A stretch of DNA of 48,742 nt, taken from Oscillospiraceae bacterium (GTDB taxonomy: Bacteria > Bacillota > Clostridia > Oscillospirales > CAG-272). A program made the translations under genes and the position numbers. The first letter of the stretch is position 1. Every line of letters starts with the position of its first letter. The stretch spans positions 1 through 48,742 of the forward strand of contig SVQP01000010.1 of the NCBI GenBank assembly GCA_015065285.1, written 5' to 3'. Positions 39,344 to 48,091 of this stretch are shown here, piece by piece. The notes below the pieces were generated by a model, which was not told the DNA's origin, did not search any database, and saw only the letters and a list, made by a program, of their open reading frames with translations.

Positions 39344-40243
39344 TTATCTGAGCCCCGCAAGGTAGAGCGCACCTTGGATAGGGGCTGATTCCAAGACGGA
39401 GAGGGAATAGCAGCGTGCATCGTCTGCCAGCGCGTCTTTGAGAATGGGCAGGATCACATCTTTCTCGGCAGTCAATCCACCGCACAGCACAACGCGTACC
39501 TGCTGCTTGCCCATGCGCGCACTTATGGCGCGGATCAGGCAGGCTATGGCTTGTACGTTTTGGGTCAGAATCTCGGTTGCCACCGCATCCCCCTTGGCGT
39601 GCGCCTTGAAGACCAATGGCGCATAGCGGGCAATTTCAGCCTTGCCACCACTGTAAAAATCGGAAAGTGCATCGATCACGCGCGTCTTACCGCACGCATC
39701 AGCTACCAAATCACGCAAAAGCGTGGCAGGGCCACTGCCGTCCTCTGCTTGCAGTGCCGCCAGAATCGCGCCCGCACCTACGGCAAAGCCGCTGCCTGCG
39801 TCGCCAAGCAGGTAGCCGTATCCTCCTGCGCGCAGAATCTCACCACCGCATTGCGCATAAGCCACCGAGCCCGTGCCCATAATCACGGCAATGCCATCCT
39901 CATCACGCAAGCAAGCTGCAAGGCAGGACCTTGTGTCGCTTGCCGCATCTGCCCGGGCAAAGTTAAGCGTGCCAAGATACTCCTTGATATGTGCGGCATG
40001 CTCACCCGTTGCGGCGCCCGCAATGCCGGCAAAGACCGAGATCTCTGCGCGGTCGTAGCCGGCGCATACCTTTGCAATGCCGTCTGCAAGCAGGGCGCAG
40101 GTCGCCTCAAGCCCAATATCGTTGGGATTGGATGCCCCCAGCAGCGCGCTGCAAAGCAAATTGCCCGTGGCATCCACCAAGCGGAATTCGGTCTTGGTGC
40201 CGCCGCCGTCAATGCCCAGATAATACTTTTCGGTTTGTGTCAT
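39344..40243 (-). CDS. BadF/BadG-type ATPase, probable N-acetylglucosamine or other amino-sugar kinase
   Basis: 299 aa ASKHA-fold kinase. The phosphate-1 motif is YYLGIDGGGTKTEF, and phosphate-2 is VIMGTGSVAYA, followed by GGYGYLLGDAGSGFAVG, the signature of NagK-like BadF/BadG proteins, with VVLCGGLT near the end. Located at the 3' end of a carbohydrate cluster (2-bp gap), so it probably phosphorylates a released sugar. The substrate cannot be read from the sequence. Confidence 0.88.
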   Translation of the reverse strand: MTQTEKYYLGIDGGGTKTEFRLVDATGNLLCSALLGASNPNDIGLEATCALLADGIAKVCAGYDRAEISVFAGIAGAATGEHAAHIKEYLGTLNFARADAASDTRSCLAACLRDEDGIAVIMGTGSVAYAQCGGEILRAGGYGYLLGDAGSGFAVGAGAILAALQAEDGSGPATLLRDLVADACGKTRVIDALSDFYSGGKAEIARYAPLVFKAHAKGDAVATEILTQNVQAIACLIRAISARMGKQQVRVVLCGGLTAEKDVILPILKDALADDARCYSLSVLESAPIQGALYLAGLR

Positions 40244-40245
40244 AG

Positions 40246-41409
40246 TCAGTCTTCCTTTTTGATCAAGCGTGCGGGATAGCGCGTAACGTCTGTTCCGTTG
40301 TGATTGTTGAGAATGGAGAAGGAAAGAGAGGGCAGCACGTTGGGCGCGCTGACCGTGTCATCGGGGAACAGCGCATTGTAATGGTTACCAAACGGCTTGC
40401 CGTCCTTGTAAACCACCTCGGGCTCCGACCAGTGCACAAGATCGTTTGAGGTGGAAATTGCCATGACGTAGTGCGGCCAGTCCACATCCGGGATCTCGCC
40501 CTTCCATGCTTTGATAATCGGCTTGCCGGTCATCAGATAGCAGCCAAGCGGCTCGCACCAAACCACGCGCGCGTGCCACATGTCGTGCACCACGGGGCTC
40601 TCCTTGCCAAGGTTGCCCGCCTCGCAAAATGCTCCGTCGTAGTATTTGACAAAGTCTCCCATGGTGCCGTCGCATCTTTTGCGGCAGCGCGCCACGTATG
40701 CATCGCAGGATTTCCACGCATCCAGCATATCCTTGCCGTCCAAGGAGATCGCCATATTATTATAGAATAGGTAAATGTATTCATCCTCGGGTGTGGTGAA
40801 CAGCGTAAAGTCACCGCAGCCAAAGCGGATCAGATCTCCCGTCTGCCCCAGTGCATTGCCCGCACCGGGATTGTAGAGCTCGGTAAAAGCCACCTCGTGA
40901 CCTGTCAGCACCCAGCGATCAAACGTCCAGGTCTGCCCCTCGTCGTCCGAGTGCATCAGCCCTACGTGGCGGAAGTCTGTGTCATGCTTGGGCGTGTTGC
41001 AAGGACCGTAGGCATCGTATGCCGTGCCGCGCCCCGCCCAGCCGGTCTCGTTATGAAACCAACAAAAAAAACGGTGCGTGCCGGGGCAGATATAAAGCCC
41101 GAAGGGCCAGATGCTGCCGCGCGCGGGAATTCCCTCGGGATAGCGGATGCCGCTAAAAGCGTAATCAGCGTGCCCCAGCGAAAAATTCAGCTCGATCTGC
41201 CAGCGCTCGACCATGTCGTCAAGGCAAGTGCCGGAAAATACGCTGATGTGCCCACCGTGCGCGTGTCCGCTCATTGCCCACAGCGTGCCATCCTTATCGC
41301 GACACATGGGCGTGGTGCCATCCTGATGAATGCCGTATTTTTTCATAAACGGAGTCTCGCGACCCTCGCCGATGATCAGCTCGTATCTGTCAAAAAATTT
41401 TCCGCTCAT
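40246..41409 (-). CDS. Beta-propeller glycosidase-like protein of unknown specificity
   Basis: 387 aa, no signal peptide. SDDEGQTWTFDRWVL is an Asp-box-like motif, and repeated strand patterns (DEYIYLFYNNMAISLDGKD; HYVMAISTSNDLVHWSEPEV) resemble sialidase or GH32/GH43-type propellers. HDMWHARVVWCEPLGCYLM and GNHYNALFPDD look conserved but are not a catalytic signature I know. Its ATG overlaps the Gfo/Idh stop (ATGA). It is probably an intracellular glycoside-processing enzyme; the family is uncertain. Confidence 0.6.
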   Translation of the reverse strand: MSGKFFDRYELIIGEGRETPFMKKYGIHQDGTTPMCRDKDGTLWAMSGHAHGGHISVFSGTCLDDMVERWQIELNFSLGHADYAFSGIRYPEGIPARGSIWPFGLYICPGTHRFFCWFHNETGWAGRGTAYDAYGPCNTPKHDTDFRHVGLMHSDDEGQTWTFDRWVLTGHEVAFTELYNPGAGNALGQTGDLIRFGCGDFTLFTTPEDEYIYLFYNNMAISLDGKDMLDAWKSCDAYVARCRKRCDGTMGDFVKYYDGAFCEAGNLGKESPVVHDMWHARVVWCEPLGCYLMTGKPIIKAWKGEIPDVDWPHYVMAISTSNDLVHWSEPEVVYKDGKPFGNHYNALFPDDTVSAPNVLPSLSFSILNNHNGTDVTRYPARLIKKED

Positions 41410-42359
41410 ACGCGCCACCCGTAAGCCAGCTCCATCATGCGCGTCAGGGCTCGTGCCTCGTCCATACCACAGCCCGGCAGTACGTTGCCGGTCACAAATT
41501 GCTCGATGGGTAAGGGGAGTGCTTCGGGGAGAGCAACCTCAACCTGTGCGCGTCCGGTTGCCTCGGTGCATTTGATCACGCGATTGTTTTCCATATATAC
41601 GTAGCCCTTGTCGCCGTGTACCTCGAAAACCACGGGCGAGCAGTAGGACACAAAGCCTGTTTCGTTGACCGCGATCGCGCCGTTCTCAAAGGTCATGACG
41701 GTCACGGCATTGTCCTCAACCCGGTCGGTGTTTTTGGCAGCCGCGCCGGGATTCTGATTGCACAGCGTAAAGGCGGACTTTGCCGAGATGGGCTCGCCCA
41801 GAATCCAATGCGCCAGGTACATGCCGTGCGCACCAAGGTCGATCATGGCACCGCCACCGCACTGCTCACGGTTATAAAAATGTGCGGGCAGCCAGTTGTT
41901 GCTGCTGCCGGAATGGCAGTTGCGGAAGCGCAGGTAGTTGACGTTACCCAGCTCGCCGCTTTCGACAACTTGCTTGACAGCTCTACGCGCAGGCAGATAT
42001 TTTTGGAACAGGGAAATTGTAAAGGATACACCGTTTTGGGCGACTGCCTTTTCCACGCGCTCGCAATCGGCATCGGTCAGCGCAAGCACCTTTTCGGTAA
42101 AGATGTGCTTACCCGCGTTCGCAATCTTAACCATGTCGTCGGCATGGGTGTTGGAGGCAGAGCAAACGATCACGCCACGGGCGTCGCTTGCGAGCAGCTC
42201 TTCGGCACTTGCAAAGCGCGGAATGTCAAACTGCGCGGCAAACGCTGCTGCCAAAGCATCGTCAGGCTCGTAAAAGCCAACCACCTCGCCGTGCTTGAGT
42301 GCCGTTCTTGTGTAATCGGGTGCGTGTACGTGCCATACACCGAAAATTGCTGTTTTCAT
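41406..42359 (-). CDS. Gfo/Idh/MocA family oxidoreductase
   Basis: 317 aa NAD(P)-dependent sugar or inositol dehydrogenase-like protein. The Rossmann start is MKTAIFGVWHVHA (Gly-poor compared with the usual GxGxxG). The family's EKP motif reads TEKVLA, and the catalytic-region motif GGGAMIDLGAHGMYLAHWILG is intact. In sugar-degradation clusters such enzymes oxidise the sugar at C1 to C4. It is the first gene after its own promoter and starts the Gfo/Idh, propeller and kinase operon. Confidence 0.9.
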   Translation of the reverse strand: MKTAIFGVWHVHAPDYTRTALKHGEVVGFYEPDDALAAAFAAQFDIPRFASAEELLASDARGVIVCSASNTHADDMVKIANAGKHIFTEKVLALTDADCERVEKAVAQNGVSFTISLFQKYLPARRAVKQVVESGELGNVNYLRFRNCHSGSSNNWLPAHFYNREQCGGGAMIDLGAHGMYLAHWILGEPISAKSAFTLCNQNPGAAAKNTDRVEDNAVTVMTFENGAIAVNETGFVSYCSPVVFEVHGDKGYVYMENNRVIKCTEATGRAQVEVALPEALPLPIEQFVTGNVLPGCGMDEARALTRMMELAYGWRV

Positions 42360-42385
42360 GATATCACCGCCTGTCGTTTTTCTTT

Positions 42386-42414
42386 ATTATAGCATAGATA
42401 TTTGCGGAATGCAA
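42386..42414 (-). promoter_or_regulatory. Promoter for the Gfo/Idh, propeller and kinase operon
   Basis: On the minus strand TTGCAT (42409-42414) and TATAAT (42386-42391) have 17-bp spacing. Confidence 0.8.
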
Positions 42415-42487
42415 GAAGAATGCGAAATGCAGAGGGGGAATTGTCCGCAGGGCAGGGCTTGCTCTTTCGGAAAGTGATAAAACAATA

Positions 42488-42515
42488 AGAAAAGCCGCCC
42501 TCGGGCGGCTTTTCT
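42488..42515 (-). terminator. Terminator downstream of the URO-D-like gene
   Basis: AGAAAAGCCGCCC pairs with GGGCGGCTTTTCT around TC, with A/T runs on both sides. It ends the GH43 to URO-D operon. Confidence 0.88.
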
Positions 42516-42520
42516 ACCAC

Positions 42521-42559
42521 AATTATTCATTATTCATCATTCATCATTCATTCTTCATT
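42521..42559. repeat. ATTCATT/ATCATTC simple-sequence tract
   Basis: A 39-bp run of imperfect 7-8 bp units (ATTCATT, ATTCATC, ATCATTC) sits between the URO-D-like stop and the terminator. It could vary in length. Confidence 0.7.
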
Positions 42560-42570
42560 TTACTTAGCAC

Positions 42571-43641
42571 CTACTCACTCCATTTGCTAACCTGATCGAC
42601 CATCCACTCGCCCTTCTCGCGGCTCGAGCACCAGCACTTGATGTAAAAGCCCTTCGGGTCAAGCGTCTTGATCAGCCGCTCCGCGCCCGCTAAGTCGCAT
42701 TCGTTAATGCCGCCCAGCAGCACAAGATTCTTGTTCTTTTCCTGAATCTTGCGGTAGAGCGGGAACCACCGTTCATCCCATAAGGGTTCACAGCCTGTGC
42801 CGGGCGTCCATTGAATGCCGGTCAGGTTGGGGATATCAAGCAGCATGTCAAGGTGGTTCAGCTCGCCCACACCGTCCAGATGGTAGATCGAGCGCTCCAT
42901 GTGATCCACCTGTGTGACAAGATCGGGCAACACGAATTCTTCAAACTGCGCAGGGGAGATCATGTAGCAAAAATCGCACTGCAGGGGATACCAGGGCTTT
43001 GCGGAGGGGATGTCCATCCAGCTGTTATAGGGTAGCCCTGCATCCTGCAGGGTCTTGACCTGCTGATCAAATACGTCCAGCCACACCCTTGTGACCTCGG
43101 CGGAAAATGCTTTCACCTCGTCGGGGTAGTCGTACAGATCGTAGAGCAGGTTTTGGGTGCCGCGCAGGGATGCCACCACATCCAGCACGCCGCCGATGTC
43201 GGTCATGGAAAACGCAACGTCGGGATCACGGGCAAAGAGTGCCTGCTCGCGCAAAAGGCTCTGCCAAAGCTCACTCTGTGGGTCAAATACCACCTCGGGG
43301 GGATTATCCCAGTCCTCGATCACCTGCTTGACGTCCAGCCATACCGTACGGGAATTGAGCTTGTAGCCGCCGCCAATGCAGGAGGACAGCATGCCGGGAC
43401 CGTAGTTGGCAAAGTGGCAGGGCACGCCCTCAGCAATAAACTCACTGTTGGCAACCAAGCGCTTGTGCGCATTGTATTTGTATTCCACGTCCAGCCATTG
43501 CTGCTCCAGGGACTGGGGCGCAGGGTAGGGCTCGCTGCCCGGCTTGATCATGGACATGTTCAGAATGGGGCGTTCTTTGTTTTCTCGCTCCCAGAATTTT
43601 TCATATTGTGACAGCGCGTTTTCAAACGTTTTCCTGTACAT
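42571..43641 (-). CDS. Uroporphyrinogen decarboxylase-like protein
   Basis: 356 aa of the URO-D/MtaA-CmuA superfamily. Visible features are the Trp/Tyr-rich N-terminal region (ERPILNMSMIKPGSEPYP), DIGGVLDVVASLRGTQNLLYD-like sequence (here in two parts), HLDGVGELNHLDMLL and IQWTPGTGCEPLWDE, the C-terminal barrel pattern of this family. It lacks haem-biosynthesis neighbours and sits among glycoside genes, so haem synthesis is unlikely. Relatives in gut bacterial sugar clusters have unknown roles. The start is ATG 43641 after AAAGAGGTG. Confidence 0.8.
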   Translation of the reverse strand: MYRKTFENALSQYEKFWERENKERPILNMSMIKPGSEPYPAPQSLEQQWLDVEYKYNAHKRLVANSEFIAEGVPCHFANYGPGMLSSCIGGGYKLNSRTVWLDVKQVIEDWDNPPEVVFDPQSELWQSLLREQALFARDPDVAFSMTDIGGVLDVVASLRGTQNLLYDLYDYPDEVKAFSAEVTRVWLDVFDQQVKTLQDAGLPYNSWMDIPSAKPWYPLQCDFCYMISPAQFEEFVLPDLVTQVDHMERSIYHLDGVGELNHLDMLLDIPNLTGIQWTPGTGCEPLWDERWFPLYRKIQEKNKNLVLLGGINECDLAGAERLIKTLDPKGFYIKCWCSSREKGEWMVDQVSKWSE

Positions 43642-43657
43642 AAGCACCTCTTTGTTA

Positions 43658-44728
43658 TCAATCAGCTTCCGCTCTTTGGTCTAAAAGCGGCTGTGCGCCG
43701 CCAAAGCATTCCACATTCTCGGTTGTCAGATCACGAATGCTGCCTGCCAGGGCTATGGCGTAATCTCCACCGCCGCGCACGTTTCGCACCGTAATATTGT
43801 AGGTCTCGTCGGGCGTTGCATGTCTGCTGCCGTACAGGCGTACGTCACCGATGCGCACCGCATAGAGCCCGCGATCCATGTGTGGGCAGCCAAAAGACGT
43901 GTCATAGACACCGTCGATCTCAATATCGTGCAGCTTGATGCCGCCTTGATTGAGCAGCCTGACGTTGGTGCAAAAGGCGGCGGTGCGCACGTCGCGAATA
44001 TGCACGCGGCAGATGTCCCGGGGCAGCCCGTCCACCGCAAATGCTTGCTCCGGCGCACCGTTCAAGCCGGTCAGCGCGATCGAATCGTCCTCGGTAAAGC
44101 CTGTGATATGCTCGATCACGATATCGTGACAGCCCTGTCGCAGATCGATCCCGTCCGCGTTTTTGACCAGTACCTCGGCATACCTGTCGCGTCGCAGTCC
44201 GTGATGGGAATTGCCGCATGCGTCTATCCATACGTCGTTGGCGCAAAAATCAATATTGCCGAGGTATCCGTGTGCGCAATAAATGAAATTGAGTGCCCAC
44301 CAGCGTTGATTGCGGCAGGAAACGTTCTCAATTCTGAAGCCGTCCACGTTGGTAAACAGCAACAGGTTGTTTTTCCAGATGGGGGGCATGCCGTCCCGCA
44401 ATTGCGTGGATTCCGAAAGACCGTTGTATTCGCCGCCGTCCAGAATGGCGCGCCCTTTGCCGATCACTGCAATATTGTGATCTGTGCCGATGGGTGTCCT
44501 GCCGATCTCGGTGCCGTGATGCTCGTTGACAAACATGTTGGAAAAGCAGCCGTCTGCCATGCGCAAGTGGCAGTCCTGCAAAATCAAGGTAAAATCCGAG
44601 GGCAGACGAATGGCTGTGTCGATCTCCCACGCACCGCTGACGGTTGCCGTGCGGCTGCCGTTTTCTATCGCGGCATGTATCAGGGAGGTAATATACTTGC
44701 TGCCATGCTTGTGAAAGGTATTTTTCAT
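43658..44728 (-). CDS. Right-handed beta-helix protein related to GH28/pectate lyases
   Basis: 356 aa, no signal peptide. Repeated beta-helix rungs are visible (LLLFTNVDGFRIENVSCRNQ, NITVRNVRGGGDYAIALAG). The segment NADGIDLRQGCHDIVIEHIT followed by FTEDDSIAL matches the GH28 pattern NTDGIDI...GDDCIA with conservative changes (NTD to NAD, GDD to EDD). The GH28 GHG and RIK motifs are not clear. It may be an intracellular glycosidase or lyase acting on pectin-like oligosaccharides. It overlaps the small membrane gene upstream by ATGA. Confidence 0.7.
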   Translation of the reverse strand: MKNTFHKHGSKYITSLIHAAIENGSRTATVSGAWEIDTAIRLPSDFTLILQDCHLRMADGCFSNMFVNEHHGTEIGRTPIGTDHNIAVIGKGRAILDGGEYNGLSESTQLRDGMPPIWKNNLLLFTNVDGFRIENVSCRNQRWWALNFIYCAHGYLGNIDFCANDVWIDACGNSHHGLRRDRYAEVLVKNADGIDLRQGCHDIVIEHITGFTEDDSIALTGLNGAPEQAFAVDGLPRDICRVHIRDVRTAAFCTNVRLLNQGGIKLHDIEIDGVYDTSFGCPHMDRGLYAVRIGDVRLYGSRHATPDETYNITVRNVRGGGDYAIALAGSIRDLTTENVECFGGAQPLLDQRAEAD

Positions 44729-44943
44729 GCGAGTGAGCTCCTTTTACGTCCGTTTGGTGGTCCTGCGCCCCACCACGCAATCAAAGGGCAGACCGGATAG
44801 AGCAGAATGCCAAGATATAAAATCTTGCTCTCTTGCTGCAGTGCAGCGCAAATGATGGCAAGGATGATGCATGCCGTGCCCAAAACAAAATATGCGCCTG
44901 CCATGAGAGCGATTTTTATGATGCTTTTTTTGGTCAAAAACAT
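44725..44943 (-). CDS. Small two-helix membrane protein
   Basis: 72 aa: a basic N-terminus (FLTKKSIIK), a first helix (IALMAGAYFVLGTACIILAI), a second helix around ILYLGILLYPVCPLIAWW, and a basic tail (NGRKRSS). It overlaps the beta-helix gene by ATGA and lies 26 bp after the GH43 stop, so it belongs to that operon. It is too small to be a sugar transporter. Function unknown. Confidence 0.65.
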   Translation of the reverse strand: MFLTKKSIIKIALMAGAYFVLGTACIILAIICAALQQESKILYLGILLYPVCPLIAWWGAGPPNGRKRSSLA

Positions 44944-44969
44944 GGTGTTTCTCTCTTTCAAAAAGAACT

Positions 44970-45890
44970 TTACACGCGATCCGCGTATCTCTTTGCGGTA
45001 ATGATACCGTCATGCACGTGCAGCTTGCAAACTCTTGCGGTTCTTGCCTCGGCAAATTCCTTGCGGGAATCGCTTGCATAGTCGCGCCCGTGGTAGATCG
45101 CGTAGTATTGCCCGTTGTATTTGATCACGCTGTGGTGACCCGAGCCCTCTTCAAATTCGTTTTTGATCAGTACGGGGTCAAATGCTCCGTCTGCCGTGTG
45201 CTTGACAAAGTCCACGCGCGTCAGATCCTGCTCGCTTGTGTGTGCGGCAGCGTAGCCTATATGGTAGGAGTCGTTGTCAAAGCAGCCACCGCTGTACATC
45301 AGGTACTGCCAGCCACCCTCGCAAAACCAGAAAGCACCCTCAATCGTGTGCCAATCCTTTCCGTCGCCAAAGCGGTTTCTTTTGAATATTTCCTGATCCA
45401 TGGTGGGCACGATCACCTCGCGCGGTGCATGCGCAGGAGTCATGGGGTCAAGCAGGCGATCCACATAAATGCGTGTGCCGATGCGCTCGCAGTCCACGTT
45501 GTCCTCGGCATACCACAAAAACAGCCCTTGCTCGGTCTCTACCACGTGCGAATCGATTGAAAATCGCTTGTAAAGGCAGCGCTCCTGCGTAAACGGACCG
45601 AGCGGAGAGGTGGAAACTGCCGCATGCATGTACTGAAATTCCTTGTCGGTCGAGCAGGAAACGTAAAGGTAATATAGGGAGCCGTGCTTGATAACGCTGG
45701 GCGCCCAATAATCGCGTCGCCCGTCAAATGCGGCAACCACGCCCTCATAGTGCCAGATGCCAAACAGATCGTCTGCGCTGTAAGCCTGCACACCCTCGGT
45801 TGCGGTCACGTACAGGTAAAGCCTGCCGCCATCCTCAAAGATAAAGGGATCAGGCTGATGCTTGCCCGCCACGTCGAATTTTAGCTTCAT
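44970..45890 (-). CDS. GH43 family glycoside hydrolase
   Basis: 306 aa five-bladed beta-propeller, no signal peptide. GH43 signatures: catalytic base Asp in HQPDPFIFEDGGRLYLYVT, the pKa-modulating Asp near FSIDSHVVE, and the general acid Glu in WHTIEGAFWF. GHHSVIKYNGQYYAIYHG is the typical last blade. It resembles arabinan- or xylan-side-chain enzymes; the cytoplasmic location suggests action on imported oligosaccharides. First gene of its operon. Confidence 0.9.
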   Translation of the reverse strand: MKLKFDVAGKHQPDPFIFEDGGRLYLYVTATEGVQAYSADDLFGIWHYEGVVAAFDGRRDYWAPSVIKHGSLYYLYVSCSTDKEFQYMHAAVSTSPLGPFTQERCLYKRFSIDSHVVETEQGLFLWYAEDNVDCERIGTRIYVDRLLDPMTPAHAPREVIVPTMDQEIFKRNRFGDGKDWHTIEGAFWFCEGGWQYLMYSGGCFDNDSYHIGYAAAHTSEQDLTRVDFVKHTADGAFDPVLIKNEFEEGSGHHSVIKYNGQYYAIYHGRDYASDSRKEFAEARTARVCKLHVHDGIITAKRYADRV

Positions 45891-45928
45891 GAAAGAGCCC
45901 TCCGATCAAATGCTTGGTGTGTGATATC

Positions 45929-45957
45929 AGTATATCATAAAGGGTAAGAGATTTCAA
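45929..45957 (-). promoter_or_regulatory. Promoter of the GH43 operon
   Basis: On the minus strand TTGAAA (45952-45957) and TATACT (45929-45934) have 17-bp spacing. Confidence 0.7.
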
Positions 45958-45988
45958 TACGAGTCGGCAGGTTTTAAAGCAAAAAACA

Positions 45989-46009
45989 AGGGCGCCTGCA
46001 AGGCGCCCT
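45989..46009 (-). terminator. Terminator of the 95-aa gene
   Basis: AGGGCGCCT pairs with AGGCGCCCT around GCA. On the minus strand TTGTTTTTTGC follows. Confidence 0.85.
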
Positions 46010-46012
46010 CTT

Positions 46013-46300
46013 TTAGCCACTCCACGTGGAGGAAGAATACTTGATATTGTGCTTTTTGCAAAAATCCCAGAACAAGGCGTCGTTAAAGCCCCTGCCAAAT
46101 GCCGCCTCAATCATTTGCTCAAGCGTTCCTTGGTATTCGCTTTGCAATGATGTGACAAACGTCTTGGCATTTTCCTTGTCCAGATAATACGTTCTTTCAA
46201 AGTCACCGCCGCCGAATTGAGAAACGCCATAGTCCGCGTATCCGATGCTGATGCCGTCGTCGGTTTGTGTCACCCAGAATCCGCTTGTTCCTTCGCGCAT
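46013..46300 (-). CDS. Small hypothetical protein
   Basis: 95 aa, soluble-looking, with ISIGYADYGVSQFGGGDFERTY and a C-terminal acidic/aromatic half (LFWDFCKKHNIKY). AAGGAGG precedes the ATG, and it has its own promoter and terminator, so it is likely a real monocistronic gene. No family recognised. Confidence 0.65.
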   Translation of the reverse strand: MREGTSGFWVTQTDDGISIGYADYGVSQFGGGDFERTYYLDKENAKTFVTSLQSEYQGTLEQMIEAAFGRGFNDALFWDFCKKHNIKYSSSTWSG

Positions 46301-46335
46301 AAAAGCCTCCTTGATAATGCAATATTTCCACCTTC

Positions 46336-46364
46336 ATTATATCACAAAACAGGGAACAAGTCAA
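46336..46364 (-). promoter_or_regulatory. Promoter of the 95-aa gene
   Basis: On the minus strand TTGACT (46359-46364) and TATAAT (46336-46341) have 17-bp spacing. Confidence 0.8.
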
Positions 46365-46393
46365 TGCGCAAACGCAAGGCGCGCCAAAAAAAA

Positions 46394-46413
46394 GACACCC
46401 CTTGAGGGGTGTC
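46394..46413 (-). terminator. Terminator of the YcxB-like gene
   Basis: GACACCCC pairs with GGGGTGTC around TTGA, and TTTTTTTTGGC follows on the minus strand. Confidence 0.88.
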
Positions 46414-46420
46414 CTTATGA

Positions 46421-46912
46421 TTATTTGCCGGTTACGGTAATGCCCTTGTTGATCAAAAAGGCAATAAAATCATTCTTGGTACCGGTAGTGAACGTATCCT
46501 TACGGAAGATGTGATAAATGCCCTTGTCGGAGCGCAGCAAAATCAGGTTTTTGGTTTGCACAGCTTGTTTGATTGCCTTGAATTCTACCTTGGTTACAGC
46601 TCCGGTAGAAAGAGTGCGCTCAAAGTACGTATCCGTTACAACGGTGCGCGCTTCGATTTCTTTGCCATGCACCTGAATTCCCCAATTTACCATTTTGTTT
46701 ATGCTGTTGTAATAACGAATCAAACGCGCAAGGCAGAATACTAAGTCTAACGCAAGCACGAACGGATTAAGAAAAAGCAAGCCAATCAGATCGGCAAGTG
46801 TCCAGATGATTCGCGCAATTCTGCAAGATAAGCGCTTGTAGATACAAAACATGTAGTATTCTTTCGCCAGTTCTTTGTCTCTGACGTAGGTGTTTTCAAA
46901 TAAGATATCCAT
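46421..46912 (-). CDS. YcxB-like membrane protein
   Basis: 163 aa. A short cytoplasmic start (MDILFENTYVRDKELAKEYY) is followed by two hydrophobic helices (ARIIWTLADLIGLLFLNPFV; LALDLVFCLARLIRYY) and a beta-rich tail (TYFERTLSTGAVTKVEFKAI, LILLRSDKGIYHIFRKDTF). The last strand pattern, RKDTFTTGTKNDFIAFL, is typical of YcxB-like proteins. GAAGGAG precedes ATG 46912; upstream in-frame sequence lacks a site. Function unknown. Confidence 0.7.
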   Translation of the reverse strand: MDILFENTYVRDKELAKEYYMFCIYKRLSCRIARIIWTLADLIGLLFLNPFVLALDLVFCLARLIRYYNSINKMVNWGIQVHGKEIEARTVVTDTYFERTLSTGAVTKVEFKAIKQAVQTKNLILLRSDKGIYHIFRKDTFTTGTKNDFIAFLINKGITVTGK

Positions 46913-47004
46913 TTTTAAAACTCCTTCTCTGTATGTGCTTTGGGAAATTTGGCTCAAATTTGTATGGATCCTTCTGCGCAACTATGTGTTTGCCTTTTCC
47001 ACAT

Positions 47005-48030
47005 TCAGCTTTTACCCAAGGGCAGAATGCGAATATCGCTATTGGATGCTATCGCGATCTTTTTCTCGCCTGAGCCAACCGTGTATTGCGAGCCGTTTTG
47101 CGTCATATCCTCGAATTCGACCGAAACGCTTGTGGGAGTCGTTTTGTGGTTGAATTGGTCTTTTTCCTTGAGGGTCAGCACAAAGGATGCGTCGGGGGAG
47201 AGCGTCAGCTCACAGGGCGCAGAGAAGGTTTCAACGTCCAGAGATTCGAAGGCAAGGATCGTGGCATAGATCTTACCGTCGGAGTTAGCCAGCTTAAGAT
47301 CCCTTGCCTGGTTGGCGGAGAAGTACAGGTCGTTAAATACGGTGCCAACTTCACCGCTGTAAACCTTATTGACAGCCACGTCTACCTTTGCATAGGAAGC
47401 ACTGATGCCCAGAATGGAAACCGTACCGTTTGCCCTGAAATCAAATTCGCGGTTTTCCTCGGGGATTCCTTCATCATTCTGACCCGAAATCCAAACCTCG
47501 TCGGCACTATCGACCTTGACCGAAACCTTACCGCTCTCGGTCAGAACGTGCAGCTCCTTGAGCGTGTTTTCAAAGCCGGAAACGTCCATGTCCACCAATG
47601 CGGCTTTGGAGTTGATGGCAATATCCATATTGTCATTCTCGGGCAGATATACGACAAGGTCCTTTTTCAGGTCGCCAAAGTCAAAATTGCCCGATTCGGA
47701 GAATTGAATATACAGCACCTGCCCATAATCGGAGGCGTTATAATAGCGCCAGTGCAGGGTAAATTTCTCGTCAATCTCTTGATTGGCGGACTCCTCAATT
47801 TTGACGGTATCCTCCTTGTGCGTGCGAAGAGTCACGGTACCGTATTGCCACCAGATGCTCAGCAGGTCTACCTTGCCCTCGAATTCGGTGTTACCCGCGG
47901 TATATTTTTCGGGGCTCGAGTAGGTTGTAGGAAACATGTCGGTGAGCGCATCGAACAGATCGCATCCCGAGAATAAACAGGTAGAGCAAAGAATCAGCGC
48001 GATCAGTAAAACAGAAATCAGTCTTTTCAT
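47005..48030 (-). CDS. Lipoprotein with a DUF4097-like beta-helical/adhesin-type region
   Basis: 341 aa. The lipoprotein signal ends in FSGC (Cys23). The mature part consists of short alternating strands (MDIAINSKAALVDMDVSG, LKELHVLTESGKVSVKVDSA, LKLANSDGKIYATILAFESL), the pattern of DUF4097-type putative adhesin domains. It is monocistronic with a good promoter and GGAGG. Function unknown; surface-exposed. Confidence 0.75.
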   Translation of the reverse strand: MKRLISVLLIALILCSTCLFSGCDLFDALTDMFPTTYSSPEKYTAGNTEFEGKVDLLSIWWQYGTVTLRTHKEDTVKIEESANQEIDEKFTLHWRYYNASDYGQVLYIQFSESGNFDFGDLKKDLVVYLPENDNMDIAINSKAALVDMDVSGFENTLKELHVLTESGKVSVKVDSADEVWISGQNDEGIPEENREFDFRANGTVSILGISASYAKVDVAVNKVYSGEVGTVFNDLYFSANQARDLKLANSDGKIYATILAFESLDVETFSAPCELTLSPDASFVLTLKEKDQFNHKTTPTSVSVEFEDMTQNGSQYTVGSGEKKIAIASNSDIRILPLGKS

Positions 48031-48062
48031 AAATGATCCTCCATGACGCTTACGTTATTTGC

Positions 48063-48091
48063 ATTATAGCACAGATTGGCTTGTATTGCAA
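48063..48091 (-). promoter_or_regulatory. Promoter of the 341-aa lipoprotein gene
   Basis: On the minus strand TTGCAA (48086-48091) and TATAAT (48063-48068) have 17-bp spacing. Confidence 0.8.
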
